Below are positions 1 through 9,189 of a stretch of 64,000 nt of DNA, piece by piece. Position 1 is the stretch's first letter, and each line of letters starts with the position of its first letter. The notes below the pieces were generated by a model. That model searched no databases. It was not told where the DNA came from and saw only the letters and a list, made by a program, of their open reading frames with translations. Both the position numbers and the translations under genes were made by a program. This DNA comes from Paenibacillus sp. FSL H7-0331. GTDB lineage: Bacteria; Bacillota; Bacilli; Paenibacillales; NBRC-103111. The stretch spans positions 310,001 through 374,000 of the forward strand of contig NZ_MRTH01000003.1 of assembly GCF_001956045.1 (NCBI RefSeq). The letters are read 5' to 3'.

Positions 1-101
1 TCAAAGAAAGTTTGAGCAATGTCCAGCAAAAAGGCAGCGATCCGCAAGCAGAGTGGGATAGTGCGATTAAGAAGATCAAAGAATTGAATAAACGCAGTTA
101 A
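1..101 (+). CDS. C-terminal end of a sugar ABC transporter substrate-binding protein (partial)
   Basis: Only the last 32 codons are inside the window (frame starting at base 3, stop TAA at 99-101). The tail is Lys-rich and amphipathic, with the pattern AEWDSAIKKIKELNK that is typical of the last helix of extracellular binding proteins of CUT1 sugar importers. The next two genes are the matching permeases, so this is most likely the lipoprotein that captures the sugar outside the cell. The identification rests on the tail motif plus gene order; the substrate cannot be told. Confidence 0.6.
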   Translation, partial: KESLSNVQQKGSDPQAEWDSAIKKIKELNKRS

Positions 102-173
102 TTGCTGGACGAATATCTGGAGGGTGCAGGTTCATCGTGTATGGTGAATTTGCTCCCTTATAGGAGTGATCAA

Positions 174-1112
174 ATGAACATCCATGCTGTTGCACCCACC
201 GCCGGAGCTGCGGCGCGTCCTTGGCTCACCGAGCGGCGAAGAAGCCGATTGGCGGCTTATCTGTTTATATCACCATTTTTTGTGCTGTTCGCTATATTTG
301 GGATTTATCCGATCTTTTTTACTTTTTATTTGTCGATGTACAAATGGAACGGTATGGGGGATATGAAGTTTGTCGGCTTGAAAAATTTTGAGCTTGTTTT
401 GACCGACCCGACCTTTTGGACCTCAGTCGGCAATACGTTTATTATGGGTGGCATGGGTACGATTCCACAGCTCATTCTGGCACTCATTCTTGCTGTGGCC
501 TTGAATTCCGCTTTTATTAAAGGAACGAAGCTGCTGAGAGCTATTTATTTTTTACCAAATGTGACTTCCATTGTTGCGGTTACGATGATTTTTAGCGCAG
601 CATTTGCCAATAAAGGCATGGCCAATTATTTGGTTTCTTTTCTGGAAATGGGACCTTATGCATGGAATATTCAGAACTGGCCGCTGAAGACGGCGATCGC
701 GACGATGGTCATATGGCGCTGGACCGGCTATAACGCAATTATATTTCTAGCGGGCTTGCAAAGTATCCCCGGCGATTTATACGAAGCCGCACGTATCGAT
801 GGAGCCAACCGTCGTCAACTGTTTACACATATCACAGTCCCGCTGCTCAAACCGTTTATTTTATTTACCGTGCTGATTTCAACGATTGGCAGTATTCAGC
901 TATTCACCGAGCCCTATGTGTTCTTAAGTCAGGGAGGCTCAGGATCTACCCGCGCGGAGGGCATTACGATGGTGATTTATTTGTATACAGAAGCATTCCG
1001 TAATTCGTTCTTTGGCACTGCCGCTGCAACGGCTGTCATCTTATTCATGTTCACCGTGATTTTTTCATTGCTGAACACTTGGCTGTCCAAAAGAATGGGA
1101 GGGGAAGCGTAA
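174..1112 (+). CDS. Carbohydrate ABC transporter permease 1 (MalF/UgpA-like)
   Basis: Inner-membrane permease of a CUT1 sugar importer, 312 residues. An N-terminal membrane segment (about residues 26-48) is followed by further hydrophobic segments, and the EAA loop that docks the ATPase is visible around residues 203-227 (YEAARIDGANRRQ ... PLLKP). The ATG at 174 has a good ribosome site (AGGAGTG) 6 bases upstream; an open frame extends back to 102 but has no comparable site. The stop overlaps the start of the next permease (TAATG), so the two are translationally coupled. No ATPase gene is nearby, as usual for CUT1 systems that share an MsmK-type ATPase. Substrate unknown. Confidence 0.9.
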   Translation: MNIHAVAPTAGAAARPWLTERRRSRLAAYLFISPFFVLFAIFGIYPIFFTFYLSMYKWNGMGDMKFVGLKNFELVLTDPTFWTSVGNTFIMGGMGTIPQLILALILAVALNSAFIKGTKLLRAIYFLPNVTSIVAVTMIFSAAFANKGMANYLVSFLEMGPYAWNIQNWPLKTAIATMVIWRWTGYNAIIFLAGLQSIPGDLYEAARIDGANRRQLFTHITVPLLKPFILFTVLISTIGSIQLFTEPYVFLSQGGSGSTRAEGITMVIYLYTEAFRNSFFGTAAATAVILFMFTVIFSLLNTWLSKRMGGEA

Positions 1113-1954
1113 TGCCGGTAGGAGAAAAACAAAACGTCATTTCACGAATCATTATTTATATCCTGCTGGCTGCAGGAGCGTTTGCTTCGGCTTATCCCTT
1201 TTATTGGATGCTGGTGATCTCAACCCGGACGAGAGATGCAGTGTACCAAATCCCGCCCGCTATTATACCCGGACCGGAGCTTATCGCCAATTTCACACAT
1301 GCGCTGGAGCGGATTATATTTTTCAGGGCGCTCTGGAACTCGTTTATCGTATCAGGTGCGACAACCGTTTCCGTACTGTTCTTTTGTTCACTGGCGGGCT
1401 TTGCATTTGCCAAATTTGAATTTCCAGGTAAAAAGCTGCTGTTTGTGCTCGTCCTTGGGACTCTGCTTGTCCCTCAGCAGCTGAGTGTGCTGCCGAACTA
1501 TATTTTGATGGCGAAGCTGTCGTGGATTGATTCGTATAAAGCAATTATTGTGCCAAGTATGGTTTCAGCATTTGGTATTTTCTGGATGCGACAATATATT
1601 ATATCGAGTATTCACACGGAGCTTCTGGAAGCAAGCCGGATCGATGGCAGCGGATATTTCAATACGTATTGGCGGATCGTGCTGCCGATCATCGTACCCG
1701 CGTTGGCGACACTTGGTATTTTCACTTTTTTAAATACGTGGAATGACTTTTTCTGGCCGTTGGTTGTACTCAAGAACAATGAGAATTTTACGATTCAGAT
1801 TGCGCTGCAGCAGCTGTTCAGCCGCAACGATTCGATCGACTATGGCATGATTATGTCAGCTACTTTCTTCGCAACACTTCCTTTATTAATCGTATTTGCG
1901 CTATTTAGCCGCTGGTTTATATCGGGGTTAACCTCAGGAGCTGTAAAAAGCTGA
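1112..1954 (+). CDS. Carbohydrate ABC transporter permease 2 (MalG-like)
   Basis: Second transmembrane subunit of the same CUT1 importer, 280 residues. The EAA loop is at about residues 171-197 (LLEASRIDGSGYFNTYWRI followed by a Pro-rich VLPIIVPAL), and the protein ends with SGLTSGAVKS, the usual tail of MalG-type permeases. The ATG at 1112 overlaps the upstream stop and follows a GGGAGGGG ribosome site; the longer frame from 1079 would lie inside the previous gene and is rejected. It pairs with the upstream permease and with the binding protein whose end opens the window. Confidence 0.9.
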   Translation: MPVGEKQNVISRIIIYILLAAGAFASAYPFYWMLVISTRTRDAVYQIPPAIIPGPELIANFTHALERIIFFRALWNSFIVSGATTVSVLFFCSLAGFAFAKFEFPGKKLLFVLVLGTLLVPQQLSVLPNYILMAKLSWIDSYKAIIVPSMVSAFGIFWMRQYIISSIHTELLEASRIDGSGYFNTYWRIVLPIIVPALATLGIFTFLNTWNDFFWPLVVLKNNENFTIQIALQQLFSRNDSIDYGMIMSATFFATLPLLIVFALFSRWFISGLTSGAVKS

Positions 1955-2039
1955 AATGTTCACAAGCGGCGCAGCAGGATAATCCCCCCTCCGGTGAGAA
2001 TGTGTAAGTACGGTATGCTACAACTCTGGAGGACTCGTT

Positions 2040-3809
2040 ATGTCGCTGCGCCATAAAATTATGCTGGGTGTTATATTGCTTGTGTTTATTCCGATTGTGT
2101 TGATGGGCAGCATTACCTACAAGCTGTTTAACGGTGCTATCGAAAAGCAAACGGAGAATTTTTACGCTAACAGCCTGCTGGAAACGGACCGCAAAATCCA
2201 GTATGCGCTGAACGAAATGAATGTGATCTCGGACTTGAGTATTACCCAACCGGTTATTCAGCAATTTTTGAAGCGCAAGTATTCGGGAGAGCTTCGGGAG
2301 AGTGAAGGAGCTGCCAGTCGTCAATTGCTTACTGAGTTGAACAATCTGCTTTTATCCCATCCGAAAATAACGTCTTTGACCTTATATAATCAAAATGAGC
2401 TGGTTCACAGCTCCAGAGCGGCTCCGGCGGCAACCTATGAGATGCTGAAGCAGCAGCCGTGGTATGGGCAGATGAGAGCTTTGAATGGACGGCCTTTATG
2501 GCTCGGTCCTTTTGAAAATTCAACAGCCTCCGATCAGCAGCTTACCCATGTACGTACGATTAAGGATTATTATTCGCTGGATGACATCGGAACCCTCGTA
2601 TTGACGGTGAAGACGGATGCAGTCGATCATGTTTTCTGGGAAGCGGGGACGATTAAGGAAGGCGAGATGATGGTTGTGAACCATCAGGGCTTGGTGCTGT
2701 TCAGTAAGTCGGGCCAGCATCTGGGGAAACAGCTTTCTTTTCCATTTCTACAGTCTCATGAGGAGCGCCATGCTTATGTGGACACTTATGAAGGAGAGCA
2801 AACCTTTATCACCTATTATCCCTCACAAATTTCCGGGTGGTATTTGGTTGCGCTGACACCACTTAATCAAATGTACGCGGAAACCGCTGGGATCCGTAAT
2901 TTGGCGCTCGGTCTGCTCGTCTTTGCCCTGCTCAGTGTGATATTGTTTGATGTCCTGTTCATTCGCAAGCTGGTGCATTCGATAATTTCAGTTGTGAAAG
3001 CGCTGCGATTGGCAGAATCGGGCAAATTTACGGAGGTCAGGCAAGGCAGTGAGGTGTACCGTGACGAATCAGGGCTATTGGTGCGGGGCTTTAACCGGAT
3101 GAGCGGTCAAATTCAGGAGCTGATCCGGCGGGTCGAAGTAGAGCAGGAGAGGAAGAAGGAAGCGGAGATGCAAGCGCTTGTGGCACAGATCAATCCGCAT
3201 TTTATATATAATTCGCTGGAAACGATCAATTCAATGGCCGTGCTTCAAGGTAATAAGGAAATCAGCAGACTGGTGATTTCACTCGGCAAGCTGCTGCGGA
3301 TCAGTATCAGTGAAACCCAGGAGCTGGTTCCGATTGCTACCGAGCTGGAGCATGTCAAGCATTACTTGTTTATCCAGATGTGCCGCTTTGGCGATAAGCT
3401 GAATTATGAAATGGAGCTGCCGGACACATGGAAAAGACACCTGACGCTGAAGCTGATCGTCCAGCCCATTGTGGAAAATGCGCTCTATCACGGAATCGAA
3501 CCGATGCAGGAGCAAGGGCTTATTCGTATCCGTGTCATGGAGGTGGGAACCGATCTTGTTGTGGAAGTGGCGGATAACGGACACGGGATTGAACCAAGCA
3601 GGCTGGAGGAGCTGTTTGCCGGACGGCAGCAGAGCACGAACAAGACCAGACATCGTGGCGTAGGCATGAAAAATGTGCATGATCGACTGCGGATTCGCTT
3701 TGGCGGCAGCTATGGGATTATGGTCTGCTCGACTCGTGGTGAAGGCACGATTGTAAGGATTCGGATGCCGCGGATATTAGCGGACAGCCAGGGAGGTGCA
3801 GGCCAATGA
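2040..3809 (+). CDS. YesM-type sensor histidine kinase
   Basis: Membrane-bound sensor kinase of 589 residues. Order: membrane segment (about 7-28), extracytoplasmic sensor region of about 250 residues, second membrane segment (about 284-306), HAMP linker, His_kinase domain with the phospho-acceptor His387 in AQINPHFIYNSLETINSM, then an HATPase_c domain with an N box (IVENALYHG) and a G box (DNGHGIE). This is the architecture of the LytS/YesM class that regulates sugar importers together with AraC-type response regulators, as found at 5273. ATG at 2040 with GGAGG upstream. It overlaps the next gene by ATGA, so kinase and binding protein are coupled. Confidence 0.92.
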   Translation: MSLRHKIMLGVILLVFIPIVLMGSITYKLFNGAIEKQTENFYANSLLETDRKIQYALNEMNVISDLSITQPVIQQFLKRKYSGELRESEGAASRQLLTELNNLLLSHPKITSLTLYNQNELVHSSRAAPAATYEMLKQQPWYGQMRALNGRPLWLGPFENSTASDQQLTHVRTIKDYYSLDDIGTLVLTVKTDAVDHVFWEAGTIKEGEMMVVNHQGLVLFSKSGQHLGKQLSFPFLQSHEERHAYVDTYEGEQTFITYYPSQISGWYLVALTPLNQMYAETAGIRNLALGLLVFALLSVILFDVLFIRKLVHSIISVVKALRLAESGKFTEVRQGSEVYRDESGLLVRGFNRMSGQIQELIRRVEVEQERKKEAEMQALVAQINPHFIYNSLETINSMAVLQGNKEISRLVISLGKLLRISISETQELVPIATELEHVKHYLFIQMCRFGDKLNYEMELPDTWKRHLTLKLIVQPIVENALYHGIEPMQEQGLIRIRVMEVGTDLVVEVADNGHGIEPSRLEELFAGRQQSTNKTRHRGVGMKNVHDRLRIRFGGSYGIMVCSTRGEGTIVRIRMPRILADSQGGAGQ

Positions 3810-5179
3810 ACAAGTCCCTTGACAACAAGCGTTGTGGGCTGTGGAACGGCTCTTCTAAGAGAGGAAGGACGCGCTCGCTGCTGGCTGGAATACTTATTAG
3901 CATACTGGTCGCTCTAGGTGCGGGCTGTTCCTCTGAATCACAGCCTCAGGCGACAGAGAAGATCAAGCTGAGCTTTCGTCATGTCTGGATTCAGGAGCAC
4001 AACGCCCAGATGTTAAAGATCGTATCTGAAGTCATCAAGCAATTCGAGCTGGACCATCCGAACGTGCGTGTTGACTTTGAAGGATTGGATCAAACCGTTC
4101 ACCGCGAGCAGCGCTTGAAGAGTGAGATGGTGACAGGCAACCCACCGGATATTTTCGTGTTGTTTAGCGGCGCTGAAATCGAACCTTACGCACGTGCAGG
4201 GCGGCTGCTGGATTTGTCGGGTTTTCTGAAAGAGAACAGCATGGACGATGGCTTTTACGATCTGAGCCTTTGGAAGTTCGGCAGTGGGGTGTACGGTCTC
4301 CCGATCGAAGGTTTTGTTGAGCCCGTTTATTATAACAAGCAGTTGTTTGCCGAGCTTGGCCTGTCTGTTCCCACCAATTGGGACCAGCTCGTGCAGGTGA
4401 TCACCAAACTCAAAGCAGCAGGGTTGGTTCCATTCTCGTTAGGAAATCAGGAGCGCTGGCCGGGGGCCATGCATTATCATTATTTCCTGCAGCGATTTGC
4501 AGGTTCTGCAGTGATAGACCAGATTGTGAAAGGAAAAGGCAGCTTCATGAATGCCGACTATGAGCAGGCGACAGAGCGTTTTCTTGAATTCGCCAAGCTG
4601 AATCCATTCCCGACGATGTCGGATACACGAAGTATTGCTTATGCCGAGAACCTGTTTTTGGATGGCAAGGCCGGAATGTTCCTGAGCGGCAGCTGGGAGC
4701 TTAATTTATTTCAGGGTGAAAATTCCACACCAGGGTTTGCCGACAAGGTAGGGGTATTCAATTTCCCTGTATTGTCGGGACCGAAGGAGGCATCGATTGG
4801 TCTGGCCAGAGGCTACACCTTCGGTCTGGGCTTGTCGGCCAATCTTGAGGGTGAACGACGCCGAGCTGCACTCGATTTGGTGAAGGCCATTTATGCTCCG
4901 GATGTGCAGAGGCGAATTGTATATGAAAGCTTCCGGCTGCCAGCTATGAAAATAGCGGTTGATTATCACCGGACAGGACCGGTATTCAAACAAATTGTCG
5001 ATTTGCTGGAGGCATCGCCTACAGCCTTTGTTCCGTATGATAATGCGCTGCCACCTGCTTTGCAGGAGCCGTTCTTTCAGGTCGCCGAGCAGCTGATTGC
5101 AGGCAATGTATCGGCACGGGAAGCGCTGCAAAGTCTGGAAGCCCATCTGCAGCAGTACTATGAGCTGATTGGCAAATAA
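3806..5179 (+). CDS. Extracellular sugar-binding lipoprotein located between kinase and regulator
   Basis: 457-residue CUT1-type binding protein. The N-terminus has a positively charged stretch, a hydrophobic segment and a lipobox LGAGC with acylated Cys41. The mature part has the MalE-like fold signatures (SFRHVWIQEHN at the start, GNPPDIFVLF, AGMFLSGSW). It starts by ATGA overlap with the kinase stop. The importer operon already ends its own binding protein at base 101, so this is a second binding protein without dedicated permeases. Its place between kinase and response regulator suggests it presents ligand to the kinase sensor domain, but this is inference; it could equally be an alternative receptor for the same permeases. 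Confidence 0.88.
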   Translation: MNKSLDNKRCGLWNGSSKRGRTRSLLAGILISILVALGAGCSSESQPQATEKIKLSFRHVWIQEHNAQMLKIVSEVIKQFELDHPNVRVDFEGLDQTVHREQRLKSEMVTGNPPDIFVLFSGAEIEPYARAGRLLDLSGFLKENSMDDGFYDLSLWKFGSGVYGLPIEGFVEPVYYNKQLFAELGLSVPTNWDQLVQVITKLKAAGLVPFSLGNQERWPGAMHYHYFLQRFAGSAVIDQIVKGKGSFMNADYEQATERFLEFAKLNPFPTMSDTRSIAYAENLFLDGKAGMFLSGSWELNLFQGENSTPGFADKVGVFNFPVLSGPKEASIGLARGYTFGLGLSANLEGERRRAALDLVKAIYAPDVQRRIVYESFRLPAMKIAVDYHRTGPVFKQIVDLLEASPTAFVPYDNALPPALQEPFFQVAEQLIAGNVSAREALQSLEAHLQQYYELIGK

Positions 5180-5272
5180 CGATCATTTGCGTCTAACCTG
5201 CGATAAGCCATTAGGAAGCATGCAGCGATACGGAGTCCATAACAAGAGTGTGTCCAAAGGAGGTGTTTTCCA

Positions 5273-6913
5273 TTGTCCAGCATCTATAAGGTAGTTCTTG
5301 TCGATGACGAGCCGATTATTCTGCGCAGCTTGAAGGTAGCTTTGCCTTGGGAGGAAATGCAGATGCAAATCGTGGGAGAAGCAGCAAATGGTGAGCAGGG
5401 ATTGCAGCTGATTCAAGCTCACAAGCCGGACATTGTGATCAGCGACATTCGAATGCCGGTTATGGATGGGATTTCGATGATGAAAGAAGCATTGCATCAG
5501 CAGCCCTCATTAGTTTTCGTCCTGCTTAGTGGATATGGGGAATTCGAATATGCTAGAGAAGCGCTTCGATATGGTGCATCAGATTATTTGCTTAAGCCTG
5601 TCGATCATGAAGAGCTTGAGACCGTTATGCGTGAGGCCAGGAGCAGGCTGGAGCAGGAGGCTGAACGCCAATCGGAGAAAGATTACTTGACCCGCTCTGC
5701 ACAGGCTTTATCCAGCTTGCTCAGGGAACGGCTGATCAGCAGCATGCTGGAGGGAAACAACAAGCCGTATAATCCGTCTTACTGGCTGCAGGGCTGGGAT
5801 TTGGAGCATCCGTATGTGATGCTTGTAGTTGGCTTTGATGATACACTGGAAGTGAACCGCTGGAGCCAGGAGGACCGCAGATTGTGGTTTTTTGCAGTTG
5901 GCAATGTGCTGAGCGAATACGGAGGCAAGCGTGGTGCCTTGACTGTATTTCCGTTTCGAAGCGGAGAATGGGTCCTGCTGCTGCAAAACAGCAATATGCA
6001 GGAAACCGAGCAAACCGCGGGAGAAATCATCACGCTGGTGAAAATATGCACGAAGCTGTCCTGCTCGGTCGGAATCAGCAGACAGCATTCGGGACTGGAT
6101 GCGTTGTTTGCTTGTTATCGCAGCGCACAGCAGGCGCTGTTAGCCCGATTTACCGGAGGCCGGGAGCGGGTGTATGTGGACGCCGACATGGCATCGGCCT
6201 CCGCATGGTTACAGGAAGCGGAGGCCGGGGGGACCTCTGCTGATCGGTCAGCCTCCGCTGCGTTATTGCATTGGGAGCAGCGTTTGACCGAAGCGGTTGC
6301 CGGCTTTGATCGCAGCAGAATTTCCATGCTGCTGGAGAAGCTGATTAACGAGCTTCGTAATAAGAGCAAAGGTCAGGAGGATGCCGCAGCAATGATGATA
6401 GAGCTCGTTGTTGGCATCTCCCGGCGATTGAGCGATTTGAGCGAGGAGCCCTTGATGAGTATCAAGGAATTGATTTCACATATTCCTCTTTGTGGGACAC
6501 TCGATGAATTGGAGCTGCTGCTCAAACAATCATTGCTGGAGCATACGGGTCGAACCCTGAGGGTGTCCGCTCGTGAGGATGAAGTTCGTACTATCCAGAA
6601 AGCCATCGAATATATATCCGGACGGTTTCATCATGATCTGAGTATTGATGAGGTTTCCGAGTTCATCGGACTCAGCTGCAGCCACTTTTGCGTGTTATTT
6701 AAGAAGGAGAGTGGAGTTACGTTTCTCGAATATGTGACCAAGCTGCGAATTGAACGGGCCTGCTCGATCCTGCGTAATACGGATGTCAAGGTATACCAGA
6801 TAGCGCCCCTGGTAGGTTATCAGGACGCCAAATATTTTACACAGGTGTTTCGTAAAATGATTGGTATGACGCCATCTGAATATCGTACGATCCAGATGGA
6901 AGTAGAGCATTAA
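5273..6913 (+). CDS. YesN-type response regulator, AraC family
   Basis: 546 residues. The receiver domain covers residues 1-125 with the acidic pair D11/D12, phospho-acceptor Asp58 (VISDIRMPVMDG) and Lys in LLKPVD. A long middle region (about 130-430) is of unknown fold. The C-terminal AraC-type double HTH lies at about 440-540 (ACSILRNTDVKVYQIAPLVG, then YFTQVFRKMIGMTPSEYR). It starts with TTG at 5273, placed 8 bases after a strong AAAGGAGGTG site; no ATG is better placed. It is the output partner of the kinase at 2040 and probably activates the importer operon and the linked binding proteins. Confidence 0.92.
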   Translation: MSSIYKVVLVDDEPIILRSLKVALPWEEMQMQIVGEAANGEQGLQLIQAHKPDIVISDIRMPVMDGISMMKEALHQQPSLVFVLLSGYGEFEYAREALRYGASDYLLKPVDHEELETVMREARSRLEQEAERQSEKDYLTRSAQALSSLLRERLISSMLEGNNKPYNPSYWLQGWDLEHPYVMLVVGFDDTLEVNRWSQEDRRLWFFAVGNVLSEYGGKRGALTVFPFRSGEWVLLLQNSNMQETEQTAGEIITLVKICTKLSCSVGISRQHSGLDALFACYRSAQQALLARFTGGRERVYVDADMASASAWLQEAEAGGTSADRSASAALLHWEQRLTEAVAGFDRSRISMLLEKLINELRNKSKGQEDAAAMMIELVVGISRRLSDLSEEPLMSIKELISHIPLCGTLDELELLLKQSLLEHTGRTLRVSAREDEVRTIQKAIEYISGRFHHDLSIDEVSEFIGLSCSHFCVLFKKESGVTFLEYVTKLRIERACSILRNTDVKVYQIAPLVGYQDAKYFTQVFRKMIGMTPSEYRTIQMEVEH

Positions 6914-6958
6914 GAAAATTTACTACACTGCTTATTCAAGTGAAGGGAATATCGATTC

Positions 6959-7917
6959 ATGTCCCAATCCGATCATATGCTGTCCATATTGTGGATGCTC
7001 AAAGCAGGCGAACGAATAACCGCCAGGCAGCTGGCCGATACCCTGGAGATTCATATTCGGACGGTATACCGTTATATTGATGCCTTGTGTGCGAGCGGTG
7101 TACCGATTATTGCCGATTCCGGACATAACGGTGGCTACAGCTTGCTCACTGAATTCACGGAAGCGCCGCTGATGTTCGATATCCATGAACAAAAAGCCCT
7201 GACACAGGCGGCCATGTTCGCGCAGCAGGCAGTGTATACGTTTGATGATGTTTAAAGCGGGCGATTGCCAAGCTCAAGCTGTATACCAATGAAGATCAAT
7301 TACGCACGATTACTCGTCACGAAGATGGCTTTGACGTCATTGCCTCGATCTCTCATCCCGCCTTGAAGCCAGTTCTGCAAGAGCTTGAGGTGTCCGTTGC
7401 CCATGAATATCGACTGCTAATGGACTATCGTACAGGGAATAATACCTCCTCCCAGTCGCGTCAGCTTGATCCGTACGGACTTGTGTACTGGTTAGGCAAA
7501 TGGTATATCGTCGGGTACTGTCATCTGAGGACAGAGGTCCGCTGTTTTCGGGTGGATCGCATCCAGAGCTTGACACGCACAACAGCCGTATTTAAAAGGC
7601 ATTTCAGTTCTCAGCCAGCCAGTTTTCCTGAAAAGCCTGCTGCCTGACACCGAACAAAAGGACAAGCTCATTTCGATAAGAATCCATGGAACGCCACAGG
7701 CCATTAACGATGTATGTACACATTGGCTGCTTGGACATATGCTTGTCGAGCGTTCCGACAATCTGGTACATCTGAAGCTTCATGAGCAGGCGATATTAAC
7801 GTATGCGGCCCACTTTTGCTTCCTTTCGGGAAATCGTTACAGGTACTGGAGCCCCCGATTCTTAAAGAAAGATTGGCGGCGATCGCAGCGGATTTGCTGA
7901 ACTATTATCAAAGCTAG
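6959..7917 (+). pseudogene. HTH/WYL (YafY-like) transcriptional regulator, three frameshifts
   Basis: An intact ancestor of roughly 318 codons can be read only by changing frame three times. The first part (6959-7255) is a DeoR-type HTH (MLKAGERITARQLADTLEI ... RTVYRYIDAL). The frame breaks at a T run near 7251, resumes as LKRAIAKLKLYTNED, and carries the WYL domain (YGLVYWLGKWYIVGY). It breaks again at the TTTT at 7623-7626 (restoring FLKSLLPDTEQ) and a third time at TTTT near 7814-7817 (restoring LLPFGKSLQVLEPP), ending at TAG 7915-7917. All three indels sit in T homopolymers, so assembly error is an alternative to decay. Confidence 0.8.
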
Positions 7918-7926
7918 CATAGCTGG

Positions 7927-8427
7927 TTACAAATTCAACATTTTTTGGAGTACAACAATATCCAATTTTCTGTCAAATTTAATGCCCACCTCTTTGAAAT
8001 AGGCAGCCTGAGTATACCCATGCTTGTTAAATAAGCCTGCGCTGCTGACATTCTCGGAGCAGATAGTAGCGACCAAGCTGTGAAACCGTTCGGTACGTGC
8101 AATCTCTTCAATAAAATACAGCGCTTTACTGCCAATGCCTTGACCTACAAATGCCGGATTCAAATAAATCGTAACTTCACCGGTTATATCATAGGCTTGC
8201 TTGCTTTTGTGCTGGGTGATGAGCACATAGCCTTTGACAAGCTGATCCTCCAAAATGGCAAAGGAGCGAAAACGCGGGTTGGAGTGGACTACCGCAGCTC
8301 TCATTTGATCGAGTGTCTGCAGCTCCGTATGGAAGGAGACGGTCGTATTGGCGACAAAATGATTGTAAATTTCCATGATTTCCTGCAAATGCTCTTCGGC
8401 AATCGGTGTGAAGATGAGTTCTTGCAT
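7927..8427 (-). CDS. GNAT-family N-acetyltransferase (Pat/Bar-like)
   Basis: 166-residue acetyl-CoA-dependent acyltransferase. It opens with IFTPIAEEHLQEIMEIYNHFVANTTVSF, typical of the phosphinothricin-acetyltransferase-like branch. It has the acetyl-CoA pyrophosphate-binding motif GQGIGSKAL in the middle and the C-terminal motif SAGLFNKHGYTQ. The ATG at 8427 follows GGAGGAGCG; the longer frame to 8475 has no ribosome site. It is a single gene convergent with the decayed WYL regulator. The acceptor substrate cannot be deduced. Confidence 0.85.
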   Translation of the reverse strand: MQELIFTPIAEEHLQEIMEIYNHFVANTTVSFHTELQTLDQMRAAVVHSNPRFRSFAILEDQLVKGYVLITQHKSKQAYDITGEVTIYLNPAFVGQGIGSKALYFIEEIARTERFHSLVATICSENVSSAGLFNKHGYTQAAYFKEVGIKFDRKLDIVVLQKMLNL

Positions 8428-8647
8428 GATGGGCGCTCCTCCAGATTCTGTAACCCTTCTTGGGTATGCCAGCAAGCAGCTGAATTGGTTTTTATATGGA
8501 ATAATCCTGACTTCACTGACCGTAAATGTCAGTCAAGATCGGGTATACTTGTCATAAGAAGCATTGAAAATGGTAGCTGATAGGGAGACTGCTGTAAATT
8601 CGAATAGAGGTCAATGATTCAAACGAATGATGAGAGGGTGCTAACAA

Positions 8648-9170
8648 ATGACACATCATGCCATACAATTATATGACTATCATGTTTGGGCGAATACATT
8701 CTTAATAAACCATCTGCAAAGTCTACCAGATGAGGTGTACAGTGTACAACACCGTAGTACAAAGTGTATTTCCTTCGATCTCTGAAGTGGTCGGCCATAT
8801 TTATTTGATGGATACAACCTGGCTGGGCGTTATTCGCAATGACAGCTTTCAGGAAATCGTGGGCGTTATCACCCCGCTCCGGAAAGCCATCAAGAACAGA
8901 AGCATCGAGGATATGGAAGCTATGTATCTCAATATGACTGAACAATACCGTGCTTTTTTTGCCGGGCAGGAGGATTTGGACAAGCTGATTTCCTGTGAGC
9001 ATCCTGCATACGGTAAGCTGAATGTCCCGCTTGTAGAGCTGATTCAGCATGTTGTCAATCATGGAACGTATCATCGTGGCAATATAACGGCGATGCTGCG
9101 CCAGTTAGGTCATAAGGGCGTACCCACTGACTATATTTTTTACTTGTATGCTGATCAAATGAACAAGTAA
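8648..9170 (+). pseudogene. DinB-family metalloprotein, frameshifted by a 7-bp tandem duplication
   Basis: ATG at 8648 after GAGAGGGTG reads MTHHAIQLYDYHVWANTF, a classic DinB/YfiT-like N-terminus with the first metal-binding His, then runs into a TGA after about 42 codons. The rest of the family (VQSVFPSISEVVGHIYLMD ... HVVNHGTYHRGNI) continues in another frame to 9170. The cause is visible: GTGTACA occurs twice in tandem at 8735-8741 and 8742-8748. Removing one copy gives the continuous reading PDEVYNTVVQSVFPS. DinB proteins are putative thiol-dependent or metal-dependent enzymes (bacillithiol S-transferase family). Confidence 0.85.
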
Positions 9171-9189
9171 TTTGGGCACATGAGCTGCC

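Noticed and set aside
3279..3680. 133-codon open frame on the minus strand inside the kinase gene
   Set aside because: It is a shadow of the kinase frame; no ribosome site, no protein family pattern, and the plus-strand frame is a clear HATPase/HisKA region. The same holds for the other long antisense frames inside 5273-6913, 17211-18776 and 18797-21304.
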